Positions 34,712 through 43,313 of a stretch of 64,000 nucleotides of DNA are shown here, one piece after another. Each line of letters begins with the position of its first letter. Position 1 is the first letter of the stretch. A program made the position numbers and the translations under genes. Below the pieces are notes generated by a model. That model was not told the origin of the DNA. It saw only the letters and a program-made list of their open reading frames with translations, and ran no database searches. Where the stretch lies: the NCBI GenBank assembly GCA_034420695.1, contig DAOULB010000041.1:54819-118818 (forward strand), read 5' to 3'. The stretch is from Io17-Chloro-G2 sp034420695 (GTDB lineage: Bacteria; Chloroflexota; Dehalococcoidia; Lucifugimonadales; UBA3495).

Positions 34712-36358
34712 TTGAACACCGTCGACGCTATTGCTGAAATTCTGAAACGCGAGGGCGTGGAATACCTGAGTTGTTTCCCCACTACGCCCATGATCGAGTC
34801 CGCTGCTCAGGCAGGCATCCGGCCCATCGTCTGCCGCCAGGAGCGGGTGGGCGTTGGCATTGCCGATGGTTTCAGCCGCACTACCAACGGCAAGCGCATG
34901 GGGGTCTTTGCCATGCAATACGGCCCCGGCGCGGAAAACGCCTATTCCGGGGTCGCCACCGCTTACTCCGACTCCACTCCGGTGCTGGTACTTCCGTTGG
35001 GGCACCCCAGGGAGCGGCAGGGAATCCTCCCCCACTTCAGTTCCATGCTCAGCTACGCCAGCGTGTCCAAGTACATCGAGCAGGTTAATACCCCGAATCG
35101 TGTGGCGGAAATCCACCGGCGGGCCTTCGCCGCCCTGCGCCAAGGCCGGGGAGGACCTGTATTGGTGGAAACCCCCGCCGACATAGCCTTGGAAGACGTG
35201 AGCGAGGAGTCTTTCTTCTACCGGCCCAGCCGGACCATCCTGACCCAGGCCGACCCCAAGGACATCGAGGACGCCGCCAGGACCCTGTGCAATTCGAAAT
35301 ACCCGGTGGTCTTGGCCGGCCAAGGGGTGCTTTACGGCGAGGCAACGGAAGAGTTGACCGAGCTGGCCGAACTGCTTCAGATTCCGGTAATGAGCACACT
35401 GCTGGGCAAGAGCGCCTTCTCCGAGACCCATCCCCTGGCGCTGGGCAGCGGCTCCGGCGTTATGTCAGGCACCGTGCATCATTTCGTCCGCCGGGCCGAC
35501 ACTATCTTCGGAATCGGCACCAGCTTCACCAAGCACGGCATGTGCATGAACATTCCGCCAGGCAAGACCCTCATCCAGGCCACCAACGATGAGCGTGACA
35601 TCAACAAGGACTACAACGTGGAGTTCCCCTTGGTGGGTGACGCCAAGTTGGTCTTGCGGCAGATGATCGACGCCTGCCGGGAAATCGTCGGCTCCGGCCG
35701 GCAGGGCGACACCCTGACCGCCAGGGAAATCAAGACCGAAAGGGACGCCTGGCTGGGAGAGTGGAGCGCCAAGCTCACCGACAACTCCAGCCCCATAAAC
35801 CCCTACAGGATAATATGGGACTTCATGCAGACCATCCCTCCCGACCAAGCCATCGTGACCCACGATTCAGGCAGCCCCAGGGACCAGATTATGCCCTTCT
35901 ACCGTTCCGACGGGCCACGGACCTACTTGGGCTGGGGCAAGTCCCACGGGCTGGGCACCGGTTTGGGCCTGATTATCGGGGCCAAGCTCGCCCAGCCGGA
36001 TAAGGTTTGCGTCAACTTCATGGGCGACGCCGCCTTCGGCATGGTGGGCTTGGACTTTGAGACGGCGGTTCGGTCTAGGATTCCCATCATCACCGTTGTG
36101 CTCAACAATTCGACCATGGCCGTGGAAACCAATGCCATGATGGCGTCCCACTCCCTCTACAACACCAGGGACTTGGGCGGCAACTACGCCGACATGGGGG
36201 CTGCCATGGGAGGCTACGCCGAGCGCATAGAAGACCCGTCCCAGATTATCCCGGCGTTCCAGAGGGCCCGCCAGGTTACCGAAGAAGAGGGCCGCGCTGT
36301 GCTGTTGGAGTTCATCACCCAGTCGGAGACCGAAACCTCCCACCGCAGGGCCTTCTGA
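34712..36358 (+). CDS. Thiamine-diphosphate-dependent enzyme, acetolactate synthase-like
   Basis: The 548-residue protein has the three-domain layout of the POX/acetolactate synthase group. The N-terminal domain has CRQERVGVGIADGFSR with the catalytic Glu44. The middle domain has KYPVVLAGQGVLYGEA. The C-terminal ThDP motif begins GDAAFGMVGLDFETA and ends VVLNNS. It is not a clear IlvB: the FAD-contacting and herbicide-site patterns are not obvious. Benzoylformate decarboxylase-, oxalyl-CoA- or sulfoacetaldehyde-type activities are equally possible. The TTG start has AGGAG nine bases upstream. A strong terminator follows 33 bp after the stop, so it is transcribed alone or last. Confidence 0.83.
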   Translation: MNTVDAIAEILKREGVEYLSCFPTTPMIESAAQAGIRPIVCRQERVGVGIADGFSRTTNGKRMGVFAMQYGPGAENAYSGVATAYSDSTPVLVLPLGHPRERQGILPHFSSMLSYASVSKYIEQVNTPNRVAEIHRRAFAALRQGRGGPVLVETPADIALEDVSEESFFYRPSRTILTQADPKDIEDAARTLCNSKYPVVLAGQGVLYGEATEELTELAELLQIPVMSTLLGKSAFSETHPLALGSGSGVMSGTVHHFVRRADTIFGIGTSFTKHGMCMNIPPGKTLIQATNDERDINKDYNVEFPLVGDAKLVLRQMIDACREIVGSGRQGDTLTAREIKTERDAWLGEWSAKLTDNSSPINPYRIIWDFMQTIPPDQAIVTHDSGSPRDQIMPFYRSDGPRTYLGWGKSHGLGTGLGLIIGAKLAQPDKVCVNFMGDAAFGMVGLDFETAVRSRIPIITVVLNNSTMAVETNAMMASHSLYNTRDLGGNYADMGAAMGGYAERIEDPSQIIPAFQRARQVTEEEGRAVLLEFITQSETETSHRRAF

Positions 36359-36391
36359 CCCAGACTTTTCCGGCGAAACAGCATGCTTTAC

Positions 36392-36422
36392 GGGCCCTCC
36401 TGCCGGGAGGGCCCTGTTTTTT
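36392..36422 (+). terminator. Rho-independent terminator after the ThDP enzyme gene
   Basis: GGGCCCTCC and GGGAGGGCCC form a 9-bp GC-rich stem around a TGCC loop, followed by TGTTTTTTCC. This is a textbook intrinsic terminator. Confidence 0.93.
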
Positions 36423-36486
36423 CCTTTGGAAGCGCCTGCAGTTTGCCGTCAATCGCATTCAAGAAGAGAAAACGAAGAGGAGTAAT

Positions 36487-36849
36487 ATGCCTGCCCAGTC
36501 AAAATATCTGTTCATCGCCAGCATGGACGTGGAACCCCAGCGGGAGGGACTGTTCAACGAAGTCTACAACACCGAGCATTGCCCCCTTCTATCCGGCGTC
36601 CCGGGCGTCGTGTCCGTTTCCCGCTTCGAGCTACAAACCCTCACCATGGCCATGGGCGGGGAAGTACGCGCCATAACCATAGAGGGCGAGCCCAAGCACC
36701 ATGCCCTGTATGAACTGGAAAGCCCCGAAGTGCTGACCAGCCCGGAGTGGGCCCAAGCCGTCGACCAAGGCCGCTGGCCGGAACAGGTGCGTCCCTATAC
36801 CAACAACCGCCGCCACACCCTGCTGCGGCTCACCTACCCGGAGGGGTAG
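36487..36849 (+). CDS. Small dimeric alpha/beta-barrel-like protein, function unknown
   Basis: The 120-residue protein has the strand-helix pattern of dimeric ferredoxin-like barrels such as EthD or DUF4286 proteins: YLFIASMDVEPQREGLFNEVYNTEHCPLLSGVPGVVSVSRFEL, then HALYELESPEVLTSPEWAQAV and a final strand TLLRLTYPEG. The NEVYNTEHCPLL segment is the usual helix and ligand-facing part. The ribosome-binding site GAGGAG is seven bases before the ATG. The role may be degradation or cyclisation of small organics, but nothing specific can be read. Confidence 0.6.
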   Translation: MPAQSKYLFIASMDVEPQREGLFNEVYNTEHCPLLSGVPGVVSVSRFELQTLTMAMGGEVRAITIEGEPKHHALYELESPEVLTSPEWAQAVDQGRWPEQVRPYTNNRRHTLLRLTYPEG

Positions 36850-36962
36850 GCGCACGTGGCCAAGGGTGGGGAAGTGTTACGATGGCCTGCGCACTTCAAC
36901 AAAGAACATGGTTCGTTCATAATGGGAAGTAATTTGAGACCGAAAGGACGAGAGGACGAGGG

Positions 36963-37316
36963 ATGGGAGCTACCCACGTAACGGGTGCTATTAGGAATAT
37001 TGCAGAGCCCGATAGGGTATGGGAAGGACTCTTCCTCGTGGACACCGGAGCAACAGATTGCTTGGTGCCCAGGCAACACTTGGAGTCCATCGGCCTGGCT
37101 CCAATCAGCGAAAGGGTATACGGACTGGCTGATGGTAAGGAAGTGAGAATGGATATTGGCGTTGCACAGGTGGAATTCATGGGGGAATTCGTTGGGTCAA
37201 CAATCGTGTTCGGGCCAGAAGACGCCGAGCCACTGTTGGGCGTTACGGCCTCAGGATCGGTGGGCATAGAGGTGGACCCCGACAATCAGACTCTCAAGAG
37301 GCTTCCGTCAGTCTGA
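36963..37316 (+). CDS. Clan AA (retropepsin-like) aspartic protease domain protein
   Basis: The 117-residue protein contains LVDTGATDCLVP, the DTG active-site motif with Asp27, and later strands including VGSTIVFGPEDAEPLLGVTA, where PLLGxxA matches the hydrophobic-hydrophobic-Gly motif of retropepsins. It is a single domain, so it should act as a dimer. No signal peptide or membrane anchor is seen. Single-domain proteins of this type occur in cyanobacteria and Chloroflexota with unknown substrates. The ATG is preceded by GAGGACGAGGG. It lies between unrelated genes with 113 and 146 bp spacers. Confidence 0.8.
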   Translation: MGATHVTGAIRNIAEPDRVWEGLFLVDTGATDCLVPRQHLESIGLAPISERVYGLADGKEVRMDIGVAQVEFMGEFVGSTIVFGPEDAEPLLGVTASGSVGIEVDPDNQTLKRLPSV

Positions 37317-37462
37317 ATGAGGGGAGGGTTTAGGCCAAGGCGTAGAATCTTGAAACAGTAGGACGCCCATCATGCCGGTAACGCGGCTCGGCGGGCTGCG
37401 CTATAATGCCCATCGGTCTGCCGGGGCTTCGCAACTCACCGGCGGCCCGGAGGTGACCAGCT

Positions 37463-38662
37463 TTGGCCCAGGGAGCCCTTGAGGGCATCAAGGTCCTCGA
37501 CCTTACCCACCACATTGCCGGCCCCTATTGCACCAAGCTTCTCGCAGACTTCGGCGCCGAGGTTCTCAAGGTAGAGCGGCCCGAGGGCGACCCGGCCCGG
37601 CGGATGCCACCACGCTTCCACGACGAGACCGACGTTGAAAAGAGCCTCATTTTCCTCTATCTGAACACCAACAAGCGCAGCATCACCGTAAACCTCAAGA
37701 CTCCCCGTGGCAGGGACATGGTCAAGGAACTAGCCGCGGAGTCAGACTTGGTGGTGGAGAATTTTTCTCCCCGCGTCATGCCCAGCTTGGGGCTGGACTA
37801 CGAGACCCTCCGGGAGTCCAATCCATCCCTGGTGATGCTGTCCATCTCCAACTTCGGCCAGACCGGTCCCTACCGGGACTACTTGGCTTCCGATATCGTC
37901 GAATATGCCATGGGCGGCCTGATGTACATCTTCGGCACCAACCGGGGCACGCCGCTGAAGCACGCCCTGCACCAAGCCCAGTTCCGGGCTGGCACCAATT
38001 CCGCGTCGGCGGCGCTTATGGCCATGTACCACCAGCGGCTGACCGGTCAAGGCCAGCACGTGGACGTTTCCATCCAGGAGTGCGTGGCCTCGGGCCTCAG
38101 GGACGTCATCGACAACTACACCTACACCGGTGGAGTGCGCCGCCGCCAGCCCAACCACAGCGGCGACCTGACCCGGATGCGGGCCACCTCCGACGGCTAC
38201 ATACTGCCCAACCCCGGCATCACTGCCCGGATGAACTGGAACGCCGTCGTTGAGTTCCTAGACGCCCCGGAACTGGACGACGACAAGTTCAGGACAGCCA
38301 CTGCTCAGCTTGCCAACGCCGAGGAACTAGGTGAAATCATGGATCGCCGGTTCCTCGACAAGAAGAAGTACGAGATGTTCTTCGGCGCCCACAAGCTGCG
38401 GTTCATCTACGGGATTGTTCTTTCTCCCGAGGAGGTGCTAGCCGACGAGCAGTTCGAGGCCAGGGGTTTCTTCGTAGAAGCGGACCATCCCGCCACAGGC
38501 ACGCTGAAATTCCCCGGCCAGCCCTTCAACATGGATGGCACCCCCTGGGAATTGCAAACTCCGGCGCCCACTCTGGGGCAGCATAACCGGGAGGTTCTGG
38601 GGGGAAAGTTCGGCTACTCGGACTTGGAGTTGGGACAGCTCCGGGCCATGGAGGTTATCTAG
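37463..38662 (+). CDS. CaiB/BaiF (type III) CoA-transferase, catalytic Asp not evident
   Basis: The 399-residue protein has the family III pattern: GIKVLDLTHHIAGPYCTKLLADFGAEVLKVERPEGDPAR, NTNKRSITVNLKTPRGRDMV, SDLVVENFSPRVMPSLGLDYETL, and RLTGQGQHVDVSIQECV. The usual catalytic Asp, expected some 30 residues before TGQGQ, seems replaced: the segment reads HALHQAQFRAGTNSASAAL. The start is a TTG with CGGAGGTGA upstream. The next gene, a second CaiB-type protein with the Asp present, begins two bases after its stop, so the two may form a heteromer. The acyl substrate is unknown. Confidence 0.87.
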   Translation: MAQGALEGIKVLDLTHHIAGPYCTKLLADFGAEVLKVERPEGDPARRMPPRFHDETDVEKSLIFLYLNTNKRSITVNLKTPRGRDMVKELAAESDLVVENFSPRVMPSLGLDYETLRESNPSLVMLSISNFGQTGPYRDYLASDIVEYAMGGLMYIFGTNRGTPLKHALHQAQFRAGTNSASAALMAMYHQRLTGQGQHVDVSIQECVASGLRDVIDNYTYTGGVRRRQPNHSGDLTRMRATSDGYILPNPGITARMNWNAVVEFLDAPELDDDKFRTATAQLANAEELGEIMDRRFLDKKKYEMFFGAHKLRFIYGIVLSPEEVLADEQFEARGFFVEADHPATGTLKFPGQPFNMDGTPWELQTPAPTLGQHNREVLGGKFGYSDLELGQLRAMEVI

Positions 38663-38664
38663 CC

Positions 38665-40029
38665 ATGCCGTCTTCCTTTTCCCCGTCGCCCCTGTCTCGT
38701 GTACGGGTCATCGAAATGGGCCAGTTGATAGCAGTGCCTTGGGCGACCAAGATGCTGGCCGACATGGGGGCCCAGGTAATCCGGCTCGAGTCGTGTCACC
38801 GGCTGGAGAGCTACCGAACAGATGCCCTGTTTCAGAATGAGGTAGAAGGCGAATTCTGGAACAGGGGGGGCAACTTCTACGAGCACAACCGAAACAAGCT
38901 GGGCATCACCCTGGACCTGTCCCAACCCGAAGGCATGGCCATTCTCTGGGAACTCATAGCCATCGCCGACGTGTTCGTGGAGAACTTCACCCCCCGGGCT
39001 ATCAAGAACTTCGGCCTGGAACACCAAGACCTGGTGAAAATCAAGCCGGACATCATCACCGTTTCTTCGACCGGCTACGGCTACACTGGACCGTGGGCCA
39101 ACTTCGGGGCCACCGGGCCGGCCACCGAGGGGGCATCGGGGCTGGCTTTCATGACCGGCTACCGGGACGGCCCGCCCGTCATGTCCGAGATCCCCTACAC
39201 CGACTACACCTCCTCGGAGCACACGGTGTTCGCCGTCATGACTGCCCTGATGCACCAACTACGCACCGGCCAGGGCCAGTTCGTGGACGTTTCCCAGACC
39301 CAGGCCGCCAGCGCCACGGTGCCCGAGGCCCTGCTGGACTTCTCGGCCAACCAGCGGATTGCTCCCCGTGTAGGCAACGAAGACTCGGCCATGTCGCCCC
39401 ACGGTTGCTACCCCTGTGCTGGGGACGACCGCTGGATTGTCATCGCTGTGGCCACTGATATCCAATGGCAGGAACTGTGCCGGGTAATTGACAAGGAAGA
39501 GTGGCTTCAGGACGAGCGCTTCACCGACTCCTTCTCCCGCTGGCGCCACCGCTTGGACTTGGACGCCATGCTTCCCGAAGTCACGAAAGACTGGGACTCC
39601 AAGGAGTTGATGAACCGGCTACAGGGGGTGGGCGTGGCCGCCGGGGCGGTTATGGACAGTTCCGACCTGCTCTTCGACCCCCACCTGCTGGAGCGCAAGT
39701 TCTACGAGGTGATTCCCCACCACCCCAGCACCGGAATGCCGCCCCTGCCCTATGCCAGCCGTCCTTGGAAGTTCGAGACCACTCCCCCGGTAGAGGGCAA
39801 GGCCGCCCCCACCATGGGCGAGCACAACAAGCTGGTGTTGGGTGAACTGCTGGGCAGGACGGAAGTAGACCTGGCCGAACTGGAGGCCAAGGGAGTAATC
39901 GGGTACGCCCCAAGCAGCCCCAGGCCGGTTTCCCGGCCCTCACCGGAGGAGCAGGTCAGGCTGGGGCGTATGCAGCGGTACGACGCAGACTACCGTGAGC
40001 GGCTTCAAAGGGCCTTCGGCGCCGGTTAG
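38665..40029 (+). CDS. CaiB/BaiF (type III) CoA-transferase
   Basis: The 454-residue protein has VRVIEMGQLIAVPWATKMLADMGAQVIRLES, NRNKLGITLDLSQPEGMAIL, ADVFVENFTPRAIKNFGL, GYGYTGPWANFGATGPATEG, and YTDYTSSEHTVFAVMTALMHQLRTGQGQFVDVSQTQA. The Asp in YTDYTSSEH fits the catalytic residue that forms the acyl-Asp intermediate. It transfers CoA between carboxylic acids. The ATG follows the upstream paralog by two bases, so co-translation is likely. It converges with leuD. Confidence 0.9.
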   Translation: MPSSFSPSPLSRVRVIEMGQLIAVPWATKMLADMGAQVIRLESCHRLESYRTDALFQNEVEGEFWNRGGNFYEHNRNKLGITLDLSQPEGMAILWELIAIADVFVENFTPRAIKNFGLEHQDLVKIKPDIITVSSTGYGYTGPWANFGATGPATEGASGLAFMTGYRDGPPVMSEIPYTDYTSSEHTVFAVMTALMHQLRTGQGQFVDVSQTQAASATVPEALLDFSANQRIAPRVGNEDSAMSPHGCYPCAGDDRWIVIAVATDIQWQELCRVIDKEEWLQDERFTDSFSRWRHRLDLDAMLPEVTKDWDSKELMNRLQGVGVAAGAVMDSSDLLFDPHLLERKFYEVIPHHPSTGMPPLPYASRPWKFETTPPVEGKAAPTMGEHNKLVLGELLGRTEVDLAELEAKGVIGYAPSSPRPVSRPSPEEQVRLGRMQRYDADYRERLQRAFGAG

Positions 40030-40059
40030 CCCATTGCCAGCGGCGCTGTTTCTTGACTG

Positions 40060-40650
40060 TTAGACCCGGTGGCCTTCGAAGGCAGCGATCTTGTCCTCGT
40101 GCTGCATGGTGAGGCCAATGTCGTCCAAGCCGTTGAGCAGACAGTAACGTCGGAAAGGGTCAAGCACGAACTCCGCAGCTATGGCTTCGTCCTGGGACCA
40201 AACCCTCTGGGATTCCAGGTCCACGTTCAGCTCAGCCCCTGGATTCTCGGTGAAATAATCCATTATTTGCCGGACTGTGTCCTCCGGCAGCCGCAGCGGC
40301 AGCAACCCGTTTTGGAATGAGTTGTTGTAAAAGATGTCGGCGAAGCTGGGGGCGATGATGCAGCGGATGCCGTAGTCCCTCAGGGCCCAGGGGGCGTGTT
40401 CCCGCGAAGAGCCGCAGCCGAAGTTGGGCCCGGCCACCAGAACCTTTGCATTGCGGTAGGGCTGCTGGTTCAGCACGAAGTCGGGATTGGGAGTCCCGTC
40501 AGGGTTATACCGCCACGACGAGAACAGTGCGTCCTCGAACCCGTCCCGCTTGATGCTCTTCAGGAACACCGCCGGAATAATCTGGTCGGTGTCCACGTTC
40601 ACCCGGTCCAGAGGGGCAGCAACGCCGGTCAACTTCACAAATGCTTCCAT
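40060..40650 (-). CDS. leuD: 3-isopropylmalate dehydratase small subunit
   Basis: The 196-residue protein has VNVDTDQIIPAVFLKSIKRDGF, VLVAGPNFGCGSSREHAPWAL, GIRCIIAPSFADIFYNNSFQNGLLPL and a C-terminal FRRYCLLNGLDDIGLTMQHEDKIAAFE, all standard for LeuD of the bacterial type. With LeuC it isomerises 2- to 3-isopropylmalate in leucine synthesis. It is on the same strand as leuC but separated from it by the HNH-Uma2 gene, from which it is 25 bp away. Confidence 0.95.
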   Translation of the reverse strand: MEAFVKLTGVAAPLDRVNVDTDQIIPAVFLKSIKRDGFEDALFSSWRYNPDGTPNPDFVLNQQPYRNAKVLVAGPNFGCGSSREHAPWALRDYGIRCIIAPSFADIFYNNSFQNGLLPLRLPEDTVRQIMDYFTENPGAELNVDLESQRVWSQDEAIAAEFVLDPFRRYCLLNGLDDIGLTMQHEDKIAAFEGHRV

Positions 40651-40675
40651 AATCGCTCTCTAAACGTCTGCTCGG

Positions 40676-41617
40676 CTACCAGAGATCTTGAAGGTCTAGC
40701 TCGAACCCGGGCAACACTGTCTCGCCCGAGACCGTTGTGGGATTATCCAGAATTTCAGGCGGATAGCCCGGCCGGTAGATGTGCACCCTTCGCTGCCTGG
40801 GGTCTATCAGCCACCCTAGCAATGTCCCGTTGTCAAGGTATTCGACCATCTTAGCCTGGAGCCCACTCAAAGCGTCGGATGGAGACCGCAGTTCCACGAC
40901 GAATTCAGGGCAAATGGGGGCAAACCTTTCCCGTGCCTCAGCCGGGAGGCTTTCGAATCGTTGCCGCAGCGCCCATGCCCCATCAGGAGAACGCACCGCG
41001 CCGTTGGGCATGGTAAAGCCGCCCGAAGAGTCAAAGACGATTCCTCTTCCGTCCACGTCAGACCAATTAGCCAATTGGACGAGAATACGCAGGTCTCTCC
41101 GGGAAGTTTCCGACCCCGATGGAGGCATTACTATCAATTCCCTCTTCCCCGTGAGCTCGAACCGAAAAATTTCGTTGTCGGAGCAGAACTTGAGGAATTG
41201 GTCGTCGGTCACCTCTAGCGCCTGGAAGTCCAGTACAAGGGGATGGGGCAAATAAGTGCCTCCTTGCGACGGGGTTAAGGCCTCGTCACTGGGGGCGACT
41301 TTCTCAGACCAGAACTTGCGAAAAGACTTCAGTCTCCTTGCCACGTGCTCCTTCTTGAGTTTCACTATTTCGTTGCCGCTCTGCTCCGCCCTGAACTTCA
41401 AATCGCTAGTTGCAGAGGCGCAGAAATTACAGGCCGTTACCAAATTGTCCTGGGAATCCGTCCCTCCCATGGTGGTCGGCAGAAGATGATCAACGGTCAA
41501 CTGCCGCCATCCATTGAAACCCCCGCCGTCAAACCCACAGTAGACGCAAGCATAGCCATCCCGCTTGAAGACCGGATGGGCGTATTGCTCAATTGAGGTT
41601 TCGTCGAGCATGTTCAT
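40676..41617 (-). CDS. HNH endonuclease-Uma2 (DUF820) fusion protein
   Basis: The 313-residue protein joins two nuclease folds. Residues 1-75 are an HNH zinc endonuclease: Cys24-x2-Cys27 in CVYCGF, LTVDHLLPTTMGG with His44, DNLVTACNFC with Asn58 and the second zinc pair Cys63/Cys66. A basic helical linker (KLKKEHVARRLKSFRKFW) follows. Residues about 125-313 are a Uma2 domain, a PD-(D/E)xK fold, with RSPDGAW (Asp212) and FVVELRSPSD (Glu242), then a region like AKMVEYLDNGTLLGWLIDP. Both sites look intact. The gene has its own GGGAG site. It sits between leuC and leuD with 47- and 25-bp spacers, so it should be co-transcribed. The role is unknown. Confidence 0.87.
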   Translation of the reverse strand: MNMLDETSIEQYAHPVFKRDGYACVYCGFDGGGFNGWRQLTVDHLLPTTMGGTDSQDNLVTACNFCASATSDLKFRAEQSGNEIVKLKKEHVARRLKSFRKFWSEKVAPSDEALTPSQGGTYLPHPLVLDFQALEVTDDQFLKFCSDNEIFRFELTGKRELIVMPPSGSETSRRDLRILVQLANWSDVDGRGIVFDSSGGFTMPNGAVRSPDGAWALRQRFESLPAEARERFAPICPEFVVELRSPSDALSGLQAKMVEYLDNGTLLGWLIDPRQRRVHIYRPGYPPEILDNPTTVSGETVLPGFELDLQDLW

Positions 41618-41664
41618 TTCGGTGCTCCCGGAGTAAACGGGCTATCGGTCTCCGGCAGATGGCC

Positions 41665-43065
41665 TCACAGGTTCCGCACGTCTGTAAAATGCCCGGCGAT
41701 GGCCGCCGCCGCCGCCATTTGCGGGCTGACCAAGTGGGTGCGGCCTCCCTTGCCTTGGCGTCCCTCGAAGTTGCGGTTGGAAGTGGAGGCGCACCGCTCC
41801 CCCGGCTGGAGGATGTCGGGGTTCATGCCGAGGCACATGGAGCATCCGGCCACCCGCCAGTCCATGCCGGCGTCCTTGATGACTTGGTCCAGTCCCTCGG
41901 CCTCGGCTTGGGCCTTGATTAGGGCCGAACCGGGCACCACCATGGCGTAAACGTCCTGGTGCACCTGCCTGCCCTTGACCACCTCGGCCACCGCCCTGAT
42001 GTCTTCCAGGCGAGCGTTGGTGCAGGCCCCCACGAAAATACGGTCGATCTTGATGTCCTCAATGGGCGTTCCGGGCTCAAGGTCCATGTACCGCAACGCC
42101 CGCTCCGCCGCCTCCCGCTGCGCCGGGTCGCTGAAGGAGTCAGGATCGGGCACCCGGTCGGTCACCGGGGCCACCATGCCCGGGTTGGTGCCCCAAGTGA
42201 CGTAGGGAGTGAACCCCGAAGCGTCGATTTCCACTAGCTTGTCGTACTTGGCCCCGGCGTCGGTGGTCAGGTCCTTCCACCGCTCCACCGCGGCGTCGAA
42301 TTCCGCTCCTTGGGGGGCGAACCGGCGAGTGCGCAGGTAGTCGTAGGTGGTCTGGTCCGGGGCAATCATCCCGGCCCTGGCACCGGCTTCGATGCTCATG
42401 TTGCACACCGTCATCCTGCCGTCCATGGACATGGAGCGGATGGCCTCCCCGGTGTACTCGATCACATGTCCGATGCCCCCGTTGATGCCGATGCGCCCGA
42501 TGATGCCCAGAATGACGTCCTTGGGCGCTACGCCGAGGGGCAGAGGCCCGTTGAGCCGCACTTCCATAGTGCCCGGTTTGAACTGGCGCAGGGTCTGGGT
42601 TGCCAGCACGTGCTCCACTTCGGAGGTGCCAATGCCTATGGCAAACGCCCCAAGGGCCCCGTGGGTCGAAGTGTGGCTGTCGCCGCAGACCACCGTCTTG
42701 CCCGGCTGGGTGTAGCCCAAGTCCGGGCCAATGATGTGGACAATGCCCTGCAGGGGGCTGAACCTGTCGTACAGTTCCACCCCGAACTCGGCGCAGTTGG
42801 CGGTCAAGGCATCCAGTTGGGCCTTGGACACCTCGTCGGTGATGGGCAACGACAGGTCCCAAGTAGGGGTGTTGTGGTCGGCTGTGGCCACCGTCAGGTC
42901 GGTGCGCCGCACGCCGCGGCCCGCCGCCCGGAGGCCGTCGAACGCCTGGGGAGACGTGACCTCGTGTACCAAGTGCAGGTCGACGTAGATAATAGTGGGC
43001 TGGTCGGCCTCTTCGTGGACCACGTGGGAGTCCCAGATTTTTTCGAACATGGTTTTCGGGGGCAT
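41665..43065 (-). CDS. leuC: 3-isopropylmalate dehydratase large subunit
   Basis: The 466-residue protein of the aconitase superfamily has YVDLHLVHEVTSPQAF, VVCGDSHTSTHGALG, FVGACTNARLEDI and AGCSMCLGMNPD; the three cysteines of these motifs bind the 4Fe-4S cluster. Length and motifs fit the bacterial LeuC type. ATG at 43065 has GGAGT upstream; an extended -10 lies about 105 bases before it. It is the first gene of leuC-HNH-leuD. Confidence 0.95.
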   Translation of the reverse strand: MPPKTMFEKIWDSHVVHEEADQPTIIYVDLHLVHEVTSPQAFDGLRAAGRGVRRTDLTVATADHNTPTWDLSLPITDEVSKAQLDALTANCAEFGVELYDRFSPLQGIVHIIGPDLGYTQPGKTVVCGDSHTSTHGALGAFAIGIGTSEVEHVLATQTLRQFKPGTMEVRLNGPLPLGVAPKDVILGIIGRIGINGGIGHVIEYTGEAIRSMSMDGRMTVCNMSIEAGARAGMIAPDQTTYDYLRTRRFAPQGAEFDAAVERWKDLTTDAGAKYDKLVEIDASGFTPYVTWGTNPGMVAPVTDRVPDPDSFSDPAQREAAERALRYMDLEPGTPIEDIKIDRIFVGACTNARLEDIRAVAEVVKGRQVHQDVYAMVVPGSALIKAQAEAEGLDQVIKDAGMDWRVAGCSMCLGMNPDILQPGERCASTSNRNFEGRQGKGGRTHLVSPQMAAAAAIAGHFTDVRNL

Positions 43066-43169
43066 CTGATACTACTCCGAACATAGGGCTGCCCTGGTGC
43101 AGAGGAGCTCGGACCGGTCGGACCGGCGGGCCTCCCACAGCCTCAGCAGCCGTTTGGGGAACCGCTGGC

Positions 43170-43178
43170 ATTATAGCA
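43170..43178 (-). promoter_or_regulatory. Extended -10 promoter upstream of leuC
   Basis: On the minus strand the sequence TGCTATAAT is a perfect extended -10. It leaves a leader of about 100 bases before the leuC ATG. I found no leucine-rich leader peptide or T-box in that leader. Confidence 0.45.
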
Positions 43179-43313
43179 CCACGGCCTTGGCCAAGACCCC
43201 GCCGCCCCATTGCCCGCGGCCCTATTGATGGTACACTTATCGATGGGCCTTCGCCCGCAGCGATATTTGCAAAGAATTTTCTCCTCACATTCACACTACG
43301 GAGGAATCAAACC

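Noticed and set aside
43066..43169. Possible leucine attenuator or T-box in the leuC leader.
   Set aside because: No run of Leu codons, no T-box motif and no terminator/antiterminator pair could be found by eye.
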